From the NCBI RefSeq assembly GCF_026127265.1, contig NZ_WWFG01000008.1:1-64000 (forward strand): 64,000 bases of DNA. The letters run 5' to 3'. The notes beneath the pieces are model-generated. The model saw only the letters and a program-made list of their open reading frames with translations, had not been told where the DNA came from and made no database searches. Origin of the DNA: Nostoc sp. KVJ3. GTDB taxonomy: Bacteria; Cyanobacteriota; Cyanobacteriia; Cyanobacteriales; Nostocaceae. The position numbers and the translations under genes are program-made. Shown here piece after piece: positions 9,002 to 17,841 of this stretch (its first letter is position 1; the number at the start of each line of letters is the position of its first letter).

Positions 9002-11128
9002 ATGCCAGCGCCTTTAAAAGTTGACCTGTCACCAATAGAAGATCAAGCCCTACTAGCACTCACTCAAGCAAAAGGTATACCACCAAGAACTCAAAGTCGT
9101 GCCACTGTACTACGCTTATCAGCCGCTGGATGGACAGTGCTAAAGATCGCACAATACTTAAAATGGCATCCACAGACTGTACGCGACACAATTCATCGCT
9201 GGTACTGGGGCAGACTCGATAGTTTGTGGGATTGTTCGCGTCCGGGTCGCCGTCGCCGATGGCATAACCCAAATATGAAGTCTCTGCTTCAATTCAAAAT
9301 ATCTTTATTTAGCTATCAACTTATTTTTATTTTATTTTCTTACATCTCTTACATTTATTTAATGCTATTTCTCCACAGTCATGGCGTTTCTACTACTTAT
9401 GCAGTCAGAATTTACAGGCAGTACAAGGATGAAGCACTCGCTACTCTCACCAGCAATCCCTACCAGTTAGCTGCTGACATTTACGGTATTGGTTTTCTGA
9501 GAACTGATAAAATTGCCTTTAATTTAGGAGTTGCGCCTGATAGTCAGTTCCGTTACCGTGCTGCTTTAATTCATGTTTTGAACGAAGCTGCTGCCGATGG
9601 GCATTGCTATTTACCCCAGCCAAAACTCATTGAGAATGTTATCAAACTGCTGACTACAGCAGATCACACACCCGAAGAAGATACCCTCGCTGATATTATC
9701 AAAGACATGGCACTCAAGGATGACTTAATCCGCGAGAAAAGCGAAGACCAAACGCTGCTATGTTATCTACCAACCTACTTTCACACCGAACAGAACCTTG
9801 CTCAATTAATACAATCTAGATTTTGCCAACCAGTTGCACAAGATATGCCTCGTGTTCGCGCCTGGATTGAGCGCTTCACCAAGAGTCGTAAAATCAAACT
9901 TTCACCACAGCAACGGCTAGCGGTAGAAATGGCTGCATATTCAAGGGTAATGATTCTTACTGGTGGCCCCGGTTGCGGTAAAACTTTCACCACCCAGACC
10001 ATAGTCTCTCTGTGGAAAGCAATGGGCAAATCTATCGCCTTAGCTGCGCCAACTGGACGCGCTGCTCAACGCCTGAGTGAAATCACACAACTCGAAGCCA
10101 AGACGATACACTGCTTGTTGGAATTTGACCCAAAGACAATGGGCTTCTTACGCGATAATCAAAACCCTTTACCCCATACCGCAATTGTCGCGCTAGAAGC
10201 TAGTATGCTTGATTTGTTTCTGGCATCTTCTTTGGTAAAGGCGATACAATACGGTTCCCAACTACTGCTAGTGGGTGACATTGACCAGTTACCCTCTGTC
10301 GGTCCCGGTCAAATCCTTGCTGACTTGATTAATTCTGGTCACGTTCCGGTGGTGCGGTTGACCAAGGTATTTAGGCAAGCCCAACAGAGCGCAATTATCA
10401 CCGCTGCTCACCAAATTAACCGAAGCCAGTTTCCCACTATTGAACCGATTTCCGATAATCCCGTGTCTGAGTGTCTGTGGCACGGCGGCGGTCATCACCC
10501 CAAACATGGTCTTAAAGCAATATCCGAAATCATTACAGACTTGATTCCCCACCTGGGTTACAATCGAGCTACTGATGTGCAAGTGCTTTGCCCCATGTCG
10601 CGGGGTTTGCTTGGGACTCGTAACCTCAATACCGTATTGCAGCAGTTGATTAATCCGCCCAGTCCCGACAAAGTAGAGATTACCAGGGGCGGGAATTTAT
10701 TACGAGAAGGCGATCGGATCATTCAACTGACTAATGATTATAATCACGAAATTTTTAATGGCGACTTCGGAATTATCAAGGTCATTGATCCTGAAGAGAT
10801 GGAAGTTACTGTGCAGTATCGTAAGCATACTGTCGTTAGGACCAGAGCAGACTTAAATCAAATTGCCCTCGCCTGGAGCCTCACCATTCATCAAAGCCAG
10901 GGTTCTGAATATCCGGTAGTGATTCTGCCAATTTATACGCAGCCTTATATGATGTTGTCTCGTGAACAGTTGTACACAGCATTAACTTCTGCCAAGCAGT
11001 TAGCGATTGTCGTTGGTTCCAAGAAAGCGATATCCAAGGCTTTGCGTTCTAGTGATGGCCAACTGCGATATACGCGATTACAGCAGCGGTTGGAAAGCGC
11101 TTTTTTGCACCCGACGATTGCAATTTAG
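9002..11128 (+). CDS. IS630 N-terminal fragment fused to RecD2-like SF1B helicase
   Basis: A 708-codon chimeric frame. Residues 1-90 (PAPLKVDLSPIEDQALLALT, helix-turn-helix, RPGRRRRWHNP) match the start of an IS630-type transposase. About 30 hydrophobic AT-rich codons follow. From about residue 121 the sequence is RecD2-like: FLHSHGVSTTYAVRIYRQY, DIYGIGFLRTDKIA, Walker A GGPGCGKTF near residue 320, Walker B LVGDIDQLPSVGPG near 423, and the C-terminal helicase motif AWSLTIHQSQGSEYP near 623. RecD2 normally has about 140 further N-terminal residues, lost here. The 5'-3' helicase core looks intact; translation could start at ATG 9002 (fusion) or ATG 9362. It may be a decayed gene. Confidence 0.8.
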   Translation: MPAPLKVDLSPIEDQALLALTQAKGIPPRTQSRATVLRLSAAGWTVLKIAQYLKWHPQTVRDTIHRWYWGRLDSLWDCSRPGRRRRWHNPNMKSLLQFKISLFSYQLIFILFSYISYIYLMLFLHSHGVSTTYAVRIYRQYKDEALATLTSNPYQLAADIYGIGFLRTDKIAFNLGVAPDSQFRYRAALIHVLNEAAADGHCYLPQPKLIENVIKLLTTADHTPEEDTLADIIKDMALKDDLIREKSEDQTLLCYLPTYFHTEQNLAQLIQSRFCQPVAQDMPRVRAWIERFTKSRKIKLSPQQRLAVEMAAYSRVMILTGGPGCGKTFTTQTIVSLWKAMGKSIALAAPTGRAAQRLSEITQLEAKTIHCLLEFDPKTMGFLRDNQNPLPHTAIVALEASMLDLFLASSLVKAIQYGSQLLLVGDIDQLPSVGPGQILADLINSGHVPVVRLTKVFRQAQQSAIITAAHQINRSQFPTIEPISDNPVSECLWHGGGHHPKHGLKAISEIITDLIPHLGYNRATDVQVLCPMSRGLLGTRNLNTVLQQLINPPSPDKVEITRGGNLLREGDRIIQLTNDYNHEIFNGDFGIIKVIDPEEMEVTVQYRKHTVVRTRADLNQIALAWSLTIHQSQGSEYPVVILPIYTQPYMMLSREQLYTALTSAKQLAIVVGSKKAISKALRSSDGQLRYTRLQQRLESAFLHPTIAI

Positions 11129-11488
11129 AAATGTTCAACTTAACAATTTCACCCGGCTTGCGGTTGTTGCTCTCAATCAAGAGTGAGAAAAGAAGTAGCT
11201 AGTAGTTCGCTTTCGTCACGAAAGTGGGGTAAAGGGGAAGGGGGAATGGGTAAAGGGTTTAAATCCCAAACCCAGTTCCCTTTCCCCTTTCCCCAGTCCT
11301 CACAAGCGCATTTTTGGGTTGGCAGACTACTAGCTGTGCTTTCGCCCCGTGTCTCGTAAGCGACGGCGGGGCATTTCATTACTGGTAAGTGCCTTGGCAA
11401 TTCTTGAGAAACTACTTCTCTAGCTCCCGTTTGCGGTTCTAGAAAAAAAGTGTCTTAAACACAAAGCAATCAAGCCGCCAAAGGCGGC
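11129..11488. other. Noncoding repeat-rich stretch
   Basis: No supported gene. It contains a self-complementary block of purine-rich GGGGAAGGGGGAA and pyrimidine-rich CCCTTTCCCC tracts at about 11225-11298, of the type seen as dispersed repeats in Nostoc, and a short perfect hairpin GCCGCC-AAA-GGCGGC at 11474-11488. Confidence 0.5.
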
Positions 11489-11699
11489 AAGGCAGGAGGC
11501 AGGAGGCTCAGTTGGCAGAAGGGACACCTCTCCCATGAAGGGAAGAGGTTTGTGCTACGGACGCATCTTTTCTCGTGCTGTGCATCGCACTTCGTGCCGC
11601 AACGCTAACGAAAAGAATATTCCTACTTTTTCGCCCACTAGGGGCGAGGTTTGTACCTTTTCTTCCAACTGAGCCTCCTGCCCTCTGCCTCCTGCCTTT
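11489..11699. repeat. MITE-like inverted-repeat element
   Basis: The left arm at 11489-11515 (AAGGCAGGAGGC...CAGTTGG) is mirrored by the right arm at 11665-11699, which has an eight-base internal expansion of the GCCTCCTGC unit. The 150-bp interior has no convincing reading frame. The arms could pair as a large hairpin. Confidence 0.55.
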
Positions 11700-11718
11700 C
11701 TTTTATCAAACCACTCTC

Positions 11719-11864
11719 AAAAAATAAACTAAAAATGACTCTATAGTTTTATGGCGTGATAACGCTTAAAAAGCAGTACACTGCCGCGTAAATAAACTTT
11801 GGAGGACGCTCTTTGACCTCTTATATCATTTATTAACTATAAAGTCATTTTTAGTTTATTTTTT
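11719..11864. repeat. 146-bp element with 30-bp inverted repeats ahead of the recombinase
   Basis: Bases 11719-11748 and 11835-11864 are reverse complements at 29 of 30 positions (AT-rich arms built around TAAACTAAAAATGACT). The spacer is 86 bp. It lies about 230 bp before the tyrosine recombinase gene in the same intergenic region. It may be a MITE or a recombination site; the sequence alone does not decide. Confidence 0.65.
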
Positions 11865-12028
11865 TCACTTACTTTTAGGTTTTTCAAAATAAATACCCTG
11901 CTGAACAATTGCATAACAGTATTGTGTTTGTCACGCTCCTCAGTATTAGAGGTGTACTATACGCAAAAATCGAGAAATTTTCATTCGCTTGAGGATGAGT
12001 TGAAACGCCCATTTTAAAGGACAATAAA

Positions 12029-12073
12029 AATCAGACACTATAAAACCAGACGAAACTACTATTGTGTCTGATT
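12029..12073. promoter_or_regulatory. Inverted repeat just upstream of the recombinase start
   Basis: AATCAGACAC at 12029-12038 is the exact reverse complement of GTGTCTGATT at 12064-12073, separated by 25 bp and ending 18 bp before the recombinase ATG. It may be an operator or core recombination site, or an mRNA hairpin over the leader. Function is inferred from position only. Confidence 0.4.
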
Positions 12074-12091
12074 ATTAAGGGAGTAATAAAA

Positions 12092-13021
12092 ATGACGCTC
12101 TCTCTTGTCCACATAACAGCCCATAGAAAGGCGATCGCTTCCTTGCCAGTAGCGCAGGCGGAGGCGAAGTTGATTGCGCTGTGGTTGGAGGGAAAAGCGT
12201 CGTCTTCTATTCGGGCTTACCAGCGATACACTAGGCGATTTCTGGATTTTCTGGACAAGCCGCTCAAAAAAGTGACTTATGAAGACTTGGTAGAATACGC
12301 TAGTTCTTTTGGGGGCAATGCCGAAAGCACAAAGCGGATATACATAGCTTGTGCTAAAAGCTTGATTAGTTTCGCTCATAAAATTGGATATCTCCCTTTT
12401 AATGTGGGTATGGCACTAAAACTGGGTGAATTACCAGATGTAATCAACGAACGCTATCTTGATGAAGCTGATATTAAATTGTTGGTACGGGCAGCCAATA
12501 AGCATTTAGCTGATGCGAAAACTCCCAAACGACAGTACACAGCCCTACGTAATTTGTTAATTATCAAACTCTTGTATCAGGCAGGGTTACGGGCAAGTGA
12601 AATCTGTAATTTAACTTGGGTAGATTTGACACCCCGCAGTGATAGTGGACAGGTGTACGTGAGAAAAGCCAAGGGGAGCAAAAATCGCACAATTCTCATT
12701 AAGCCGAAGCTGTGGGCAGAACTAATGGAGTTCAAAGGTCAAGCTTTACCAAAAAACGCAGTTTTCCGAAGTCAAAAAGGGGGACATCTCGACCGTCAAA
12801 ACTTGCACCCGATTGTCAAAGCAATTGCACAAGAAGCTGGATTAAGCGAACTGGTTTCTACTCACTGGTTACGTCATGCCCACGGTTCTCACGCGATTGA
12901 GCGCGGGACTAATCCAGTGCTGGTGAAAGAAACTTTGGGTCATGCCAATTTAGCCATCACCGATCGCTATCTTAAAGCTAGACCTAATGACAGTAGCGCT
13001 TTAAACTTGATGGATCTTTGA
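12092..13021 (+). CDS. Tyrosine recombinase (XerC/D-like integrase)
   Basis: A 309-residue site-specific recombinase. The N-terminal SAM-like core-binding domain includes SSIRAYQRYTRRFLDFL. The C-terminal catalytic domain shows Arg in YQAGLRASEICNLTW, Lys in RKAKGSKNRTILI, His-x-x-Arg in THWLRHAHGSHAIERG, and His plus nucleophile Tyr in LGHANLAITDRYLKA. All six catalytic positions look present. The ATG at 12092 follows AAGGGAG; the upstream TTG at 12062 lies inside an inverted repeat. Likely roles are plasmid dimer resolution or integration; location between long inverted repeats and the replication gene favours plasmid maintenance. Confidence 0.9.
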   Translation: MTLSLVHITAHRKAIASLPVAQAEAKLIALWLEGKASSSIRAYQRYTRRFLDFLDKPLKKVTYEDLVEYASSFGGNAESTKRIYIACAKSLISFAHKIGYLPFNVGMALKLGELPDVINERYLDEADIKLLVRAANKHLADAKTPKRQYTALRNLLIIKLLYQAGLRASEICNLTWVDLTPRSDSGQVYVRKAKGSKNRTILIKPKLWAELMEFKGQALPKNAVFRSQKGGHLDRQNLHPIVKAIAQEAGLSELVSTHWLRHAHGSHAIERGTNPVLVKETLGHANLAITDRYLKARPNDSSALNLMDL

Positions 13022-13142
13022 CATTTACACAAACTCTAAGATTTTAACCAGTGAGAATGCAGCACAAATAAGAACCAGTGGCATCGATTGCTACTGGAAA
13101 CTAAGCAGAAAAACTGCTTTCAAATGCCAAAGGGATTTTTCT

Positions 13143-13437
13143 CTAGCCAGCCCCCTCCATAGGCAACACTTCAACCGATAGCCATTCATAAAATTCAGGA
13201 ACTTGAGATTCCACAAGTCGCAGTTCATTTGCCGCGATCGCTTCAAGTTCCAGCACCGTCTCCCAGCGCAGATCACTCTGCCATCGCTTGAGAATGCCTT
13301 TAATTGCCTCTACTCCACGAGAAATACCAGAGCGAAGTATTTCTACGCAGTGGAGTAGCGTAATGCGATCTGTCGGAGGTGACTCAAATTCGGTAGTATC
13401 CTCCCCCTGGCAATGGGAGTTCCCTATAGCATCAGGG
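13143..13437 (-). pseudogene. Out-of-frame C-terminal extension of the replication protein
   Basis: Immediately past the replication protein's last codons, the -1 frame is open for about 98 codons to a TAG at 13143-13145 and reads like real protein (SRGVEAIKGILKRWQSDL, WETVLELEAIAANELR). The two frames meet at an eight-C tract at about 13435-13442. Nine Cs, or a -1 slip on the CCCCCCC string, would fuse them. It is either a decayed tail, a sequencing error or a frameshift-made longer product. Confidence 0.6.
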
Positions 13438-16400
13438 GGGGGACGGATACGGCCTGCTGATTGGGGTTTACATTATACGCAGCAGAGGTTTGAGCAGCAT
13501 AATAGGTTCGATTTTCTTTTTGATTACGCTTTTCCACGCGATGAGCAATTACATGCATTGCAAATTCTAATTCCTCTTTAGATAAAGAGAAAAGTTTCAC
13601 CTGTTGACCCCGCTGACCCTGCTTACGGAAGGTCAACTTTAACCCCAGTTGCTCTACCATTGTGGCCAGCAACCAAATAGGTTTACAGTCACTGGGAATA
13701 GTAAACCCAAGAATTGCTTTGACGTGAGCAGCACAATGTATAGCGATCGCTGTCATATTAACTAATTGAGTATCCGAGCCGGTAACTTCATCACCCTTCA
13801 CTAAACGCTTGAGAATCTGATGCAGCCCAAGGTTAAATCTAGCCAACCAGCGTGCCGAGTAATTGCCCCAGTCGATGCACAAAGGTAGATTGTCGCGCTC
13901 GGTGCGGTCTTTTTGGGTGACAATTGTTGGTGGCGTAGGATAACTTTGCCCAGTTTTGGGGTCAACAATTGATTCTTCGGGCTTTGCTAAAATGGCCTCA
14001 AGCCCGGCGATAGCTCTAATTAATCGACCACCTTTATCCATTTCTACGAGCGATTCGGTAACTTCGATGCCGTAAGAATCAGAAATGCGGAATTTTTCGC
14101 ATTCAAAAATTTCATTAGGGTCAAGGTAATCTTTGCTCTGACGGGCGCGATACTCGCTCAAAGTAATATTCTTAGCCTTGGCAACAGCCGAATTGTGGGC
14201 AAGATCCAAAGCTTGTGCTGCTGCTTTAAGACTTTCGAGAGATTGAGGATCTGAATCACTTCCCACATATATAAATGTATTGCCCATTTCTGTGAGGAGC
14301 GATCGCAAATCATCACGCAGATTATTGAGAGAATAGTGGCGGTTAGCCATAATTTGGCAGTAAGCCTCAAGCGCCCAATCTTTCTCTGCGCCCCGCTTAC
14401 CCGTTTCTCTGTTAATCCGCAACAGAAAAGCGGTCATTTCATTGGTTTGGAGCAAGCGCTCTTTAATCTTGGATGCGTTAGTATCCTTGTAACCAAAGGG
14501 GGGACGCGGGGCCACCCAAATATGAAACGGGACTTTTGGACGATAACGGTACAGTTGCTGGGCACACTCAGTAGCTGTCTGGCTTACGCCGTGAAAGACA
14601 CCGAACACTAAATCAAAATGATACTCAGAAATATCGACACCAGTCCCCAGGCTAGGGGAAGTGAACAAGGCATCAAAGTTTTTGACGGCGTTGGTGATAT
14701 CTTTGATGAAAGCAACATTCTCATCACTACCAGAATTGTCAGAGTGAACAGACCAGATGCGCCATTTTTGAGGTGTATGTGATTTTTCGGAGTTAGATTC
14801 TTCGTACTTGATAGTAAAGGATTTGTCGAGTTTTTTGATGAAACGCTTACTGTCACTTGCAACCATGATTTTCTCACCAAGCATCAGCGCTGCCGAGATT
14901 TGGGCGACTAGGGCACTAGAATTATCCCCCTCGTACCAATAAATTGTGCGTGAACCATTTCGCCACTCGTTTTTAATGATGTAAGGTACTTCACCTTTTG
15001 GTCGCATTGCAAGAAAGAAGTTCACCGTCAAATCATCCATGTGTGCATCAGCGATGACGACCAGTGGCGCGTTGTATACTATATATTCCAGTACCTCCAA
15101 AATGGCGGCACGGTGCTGTTTGCAAGTATTACTGTGTAGTAAGTGGGTGAGGTATTGGCAGGCTTCATCTATAAATATGCAGCCGTAAGTGAGAGACTGA
15201 GTATTCAGCTTATGCAAGCTGTCAATAGTAATACTAAGGGCTTGGGCCTGGGCTAAACCTGTGTAACCCAAGTCGGAGTACATGGCTGTCTGCAAGCGTT
15301 CGGCAAGATTTTTCAGCAAATTTACGCGATGCCCATTGTTGAGGAACCGCGCGTCGGGGTTTTGGTCACGCCACCAGCGCATAAGTTCAGTTTTCCCTGT
15401 ACCCATGTCGCTCCACAAGACTACTAGCCCTTTTTCTGGAAAACGGAAAGACTTTTTGGGATTTTGGGTACTGGGTTTGTGGTCAGGGCAGTCAGAAATT
15501 ATTAACTCTTGTTTTCCTTCTCCCTCTCCACAGCTTGTAGAGCTAACACTTGGGGTAAAGAATTTTTCTTCTGCGATATCATAAAGTGGCGGGACAGATG
15601 AACATTTTTCCTCCAGATCCGGAATGCAGAGTGCTTGGGTCAAATATTTAATATTGACTGTGACATCTGGTTTGTATTTACTTAGTCCCCATTTTTTAGC
15701 CCGATACGAGCGCTTGTAATCAGCAAGTGATTTAGCATCATTGATGATTGCGGTCAGTAGAGCGTTAGCATTTTCACCCCTGGCTACCACGAAATCATCT
15801 ACACCTTTTTCTGGCCCTGGCAACAGCGCAACTTCACATTCACAACCAGCAGAATCAATTGCTTTTGCAGTGCGAACAGTGGCTTGAAACACCGACCACC
15901 TGGTTTTAGAAGAGGTTTCGTAGTCGAATAAAATAATGAACTTGCGCCCCACCTGAGCCATCGGTACTAAGTCAGGATGCAATTGTTCATCAAAATCCTG
16001 TTTGCCCACGCGCCCGTTCCAAATTCCAGGGAGTGCGATCGCTACAAACCCCAGACTCAGCAAGCAAGCGGCTTTCTTCTCACCCTCGCATAAGATAATC
16101 GGAATATCTGGATGTTGCCGAACCCACTCCCAGAATATTAGCGGATTGAGTTGATCTAGTAAGCGCAGGGCCAAAAGGGAATGATAGCGCTTAATTAAAT
16201 AACGCTTTGCAACTTTGTCCCAGATGGGGTTAGCGACATCAAAGTAGGTAACGCGGTTGGGGGTTTTGGGGGGCGACTCGTATTTGACGGGTTTCCCTTT
16301 TTGCCAATCAATGCGAGGAAAGTTGGGCTTGATCCTTCCCCACTCCATCGGTTGCCAGTTCTTGAATGGGTCAAGTGATTGAATCCATGTTCCACCCAAC

Positions 16401-16732
16401 AAGAGATGCTGATATTGCCTGATGTATGCATCCGTGACTCGACCGGCATTTTTCCGAGGGATTTTATTGGAGATGAACAGGTAGTCGTAAATTAATTCTC
16501 CTTCAATATGGAAGAAGTTGCTCTCAATCAGTGCTGGATGAATCGCACTACCAACTGTTAGCTCATGGTATTCAGCAGCCGTGAGGTTGTTTGGGTATTC
16601 AGTTGGAGAGGCAACGCCAGGGTCAAGAGTAAGGGGCAAAGGGGAAGGGGAGGAAGAAGTTGTTAACTCTTCCCCGTCCCTTTTCCCTTTTCCCTTTAAG
16701 CTTGACCCCGTTTTCTTAGGGGTATTATTCAT
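13424..16732 (-). CDS. Plasmid replication protein, CyRepA1/DUF3854 type
   Basis: A 1102-residue protein with the layout of cyanobacterial plasmid replication proteins. A DUF3854 Toprim-like primase region carries PIILCEGEKKAACLLSLGF near residue 213 and KFIILFDYE about 60 residues later. A helicase module has Walker A WSDMGTGKTE near residue 440 and a DEA-type Walker B CIFIDEACQ near 519, then motifs LFTSPSLGTGVDIS and CAQQLYRYRP of superfamily 2 origin-binding helicases. The role would be origin melting and priming of plasmid replication. The N-terminal 35 residues are low-complexity and encoded by an inserted intergenic-type repeat. The C-terminus probably continues in the -1 frame. Origin repeats are expected nearby. 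Confidence 0.85.
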   Translation of the reverse strand: MNNTPKKTGSSLKGKGKRDGEELTTSSSPSPLPLTLDPGVASPTEYPNNLTAAEYHELTVGSAIHPALIESNFFHIEGELIYDYLFISNKIPRKNAGRVTDAYIRQYQHLLLGGTWIQSLDPFKNWQPMEWGRIKPNFPRIDWQKGKPVKYESPPKTPNRVTYFDVANPIWDKVAKRYLIKRYHSLLALRLLDQLNPLIFWEWVRQHPDIPIILCEGEKKAACLLSLGFVAIALPGIWNGRVGKQDFDEQLHPDLVPMAQVGRKFIILFDYETSSKTRWSVFQATVRTAKAIDSAGCECEVALLPGPEKGVDDFVVARGENANALLTAIINDAKSLADYKRSYRAKKWGLSKYKPDVTVNIKYLTQALCIPDLEEKCSSVPPLYDIAEEKFFTPSVSSTSCGEGEGKQELIISDCPDHKPSTQNPKKSFRFPEKGLVVLWSDMGTGKTELMRWWRDQNPDARFLNNGHRVNLLKNLAERLQTAMYSDLGYTGLAQAQALSITIDSLHKLNTQSLTYGCIFIDEACQYLTHLLHSNTCKQHRAAILEVLEYIVYNAPLVVIADAHMDDLTVNFFLAMRPKGEVPYIIKNEWRNGSRTIYWYEGDNSSALVAQISAALMLGEKIMVASDSKRFIKKLDKSFTIKYEESNSEKSHTPQKWRIWSVHSDNSGSDENVAFIKDITNAVKNFDALFTSPSLGTGVDISEYHFDLVFGVFHGVSQTATECAQQLYRYRPKVPFHIWVAPRPPFGYKDTNASKIKERLLQTNEMTAFLLRINRETGKRGAEKDWALEAYCQIMANRHYSLNNLRDDLRSLLTEMGNTFIYVGSDSDPQSLESLKAAAQALDLAHNSAVAKAKNITLSEYRARQSKDYLDPNEIFECEKFRISDSYGIEVTESLVEMDKGGRLIRAIAGLEAILAKPEESIVDPKTGQSYPTPPTIVTQKDRTERDNLPLCIDWGNYSARWLARFNLGLHQILKRLVKGDEVTGSDTQLVNMTAIAIHCAAHVKAILGFTIPSDCKPIWLLATMVEQLGLKLTFRKQGQRGQQVKLFSLSKEELEFAMHVIAHRVEKRNQKENRTYYAAQTSAAYNVNPNQQAVSVPPLML
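16620..16710. repeat. Palindromic purine/pyrimidine repeat inside the rep coding start
   Basis: GGGTCAAG and CTTGACCC bound a block whose left half is GGGGAAGGGG-like and right half CCCTTTTCCC-like, so it can fold on itself. It encodes the low-complexity N-terminus of the replication protein in frame and resembles dispersed repeats elsewhere in the window (11225-11298). Confidence 0.55.
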
Positions 16733-17497
16733 CGGTTCTCCCCTTGGAATTCCTTGGAGAGAACTCTTTCAATCGGTGAAACTCTTGCTCTAGCCTTGAT
16801 ATTCCTGAAATTACCCGACGCTACAGCAAAAAGTTTCCGTGCGAAGGCTGCACTCGACCCCATACGCTCTAATACTGCGCTCTTGGGGCGTTCTTTTTTT
16901 ATCACGATATTTTCCCCTGATTACTTGGTTTTCAAGTTCAGAGGGGGTTGCATCAGTTATCAGTCAACAGTTAACAGTTATCAAGGACTGTGAATTCCAA
17001 CTGATAACTGATAACTGGTAACTGTTATTCGCGCTGCTGCTGCTTTTAACTACAAAATTCGGGATATTTCTTAATCAAACTTAACGTTACAGAAACTTAT
17101 GAATTTCGACAACAAAAAACTTGTCACCAAAAGTTCGACGTTCTGGTAACAACCCCTGTACAATAGGAGAAGCAGCGCGGATAAACTCAGTTGGACATTT
17201 TTAGTGGTAATCTTAGTCGCCAAACTTTAACAACCACTGATTTTGTTCCATCGAGATCAACCCCGCTCTGAGGTTATATGAAATTTAAGACACGCACAAA
17301 GCGCTACTCCTTAGTGGCGCTTTGTGCGTTAATTTCTCGTACTGTTGTATCTTCACCTTGTCCTCCTTTACGTAATCAGCTTAATCTTACATAACTTGTG
17401 GTATTTCCTTATCTAGCGAGATTCTGCAATGTTTGTGTTCGACTCCTCCATATTTATCAGTATTGGTTTCAGCTTACCCTAGTTGGGTAATCCTTTT
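16733..17497. other. 765-bp noncoding region upstream of rep
   Basis: No gene is supported. At about 16953-17028 there are repeated CAGTTATCAG/GATAACT units in direct and inverted orientation, a common Nostoc interspersed repeat that also looks iteron-like. A strong hairpin lies at 17292-17329. Position upstream of the replication gene makes this the best place to look for the plasmid origin, but that is inference. Confidence 0.45.
17292..17329. terminator. Strong hairpin, possible terminator or origin element
   Basis: ACGCACAAAGCGCTACT pairs with AGTGGCGCTTTGTGCGT, 17 bp with one G-T wobble, around a four-base loop CCTT. It lies about 170 bp past the end of the minus-strand STAND/FinO-like pair. 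No clear T run follows on either strand, so a factor-independent terminator is not certain. Confidence 0.45.
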
Positions 17498-17830
17498 TCA
17501 AGAAGCAGCACCTGCCGCAGGGGTCTTTTCTGCCTTGGGCTTGCGCTCGAAAACTTTCATCTTGGGTGACTTTAACACCAACCCAAGCTCAGTTGACTGA
17601 CCAAGTTTGCCAGCGTAGACGCTTCGCGGCTTGTCGTTAGACATTGCTGCTAGCCACTGTGGGTAATTACTGGTTATATCGGTCAGTTTCTTGTAATTCT
17701 TTGGTTTAACTGTGATTGTTGTGATGCGTCCGTCACAGTCTAGGTCAAACTGCTGCCAAGCGTTCTTTACGGTCTTGGGTTGTGCCAGTTCGTTGATTTT
17801 AATTGTGATTTCTAGTTTTTCTGCAATCAT
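17498..17830 (-). CDS. FinO-like small protein of cyanobacterial plasmids
   Basis: A 110-residue protein beginning MIAEKLEITIKINELAQPK, with central FDLDCDGRITTITVKPKNYKKL and a basic/Ala C-terminal tail (FERKPKAEKTPAAGAAS). From memory it resembles short cyanobacterial proteins annotated as fertility-inhibition FinO-like; that name is uncertain and the fold cannot be checked here. It starts 11 bp after the STAND ATPase gene ends, on the same strand, so the two are probably one operon. An RNA-binding or transfer-control role would fit a plasmid but is not shown. Confidence 0.6.
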   Translation of the reverse strand: MIAEKLEITIKINELAQPKTVKNAWQQFDLDCDGRITTITVKPKNYKKLTDITSNYPQWLAAMSNDKPRSVYAGKLGQSTELGLVLKSPKMKVFERKPKAEKTPAAGAAS

Positions 17831-17841
17831 AGCTACCTCTC

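Noticed and set aside
13091..13276. 61-codon minus-strand ORF at the rep 3' end
   Set aside because: It is an alternate frame of the replication-protein tail, which reads far better as protein.
16953..17028. Definite iterons
   Set aside because: The GATAACT/AGTTATC units also match a common Nostoc interspersed repeat, so origin function is only a possibility.
17292..17329. Calling the hairpin a definite rho-independent terminator
   Set aside because: The stem is strong but no U tract follows on either strand; kept only as a possible terminator.
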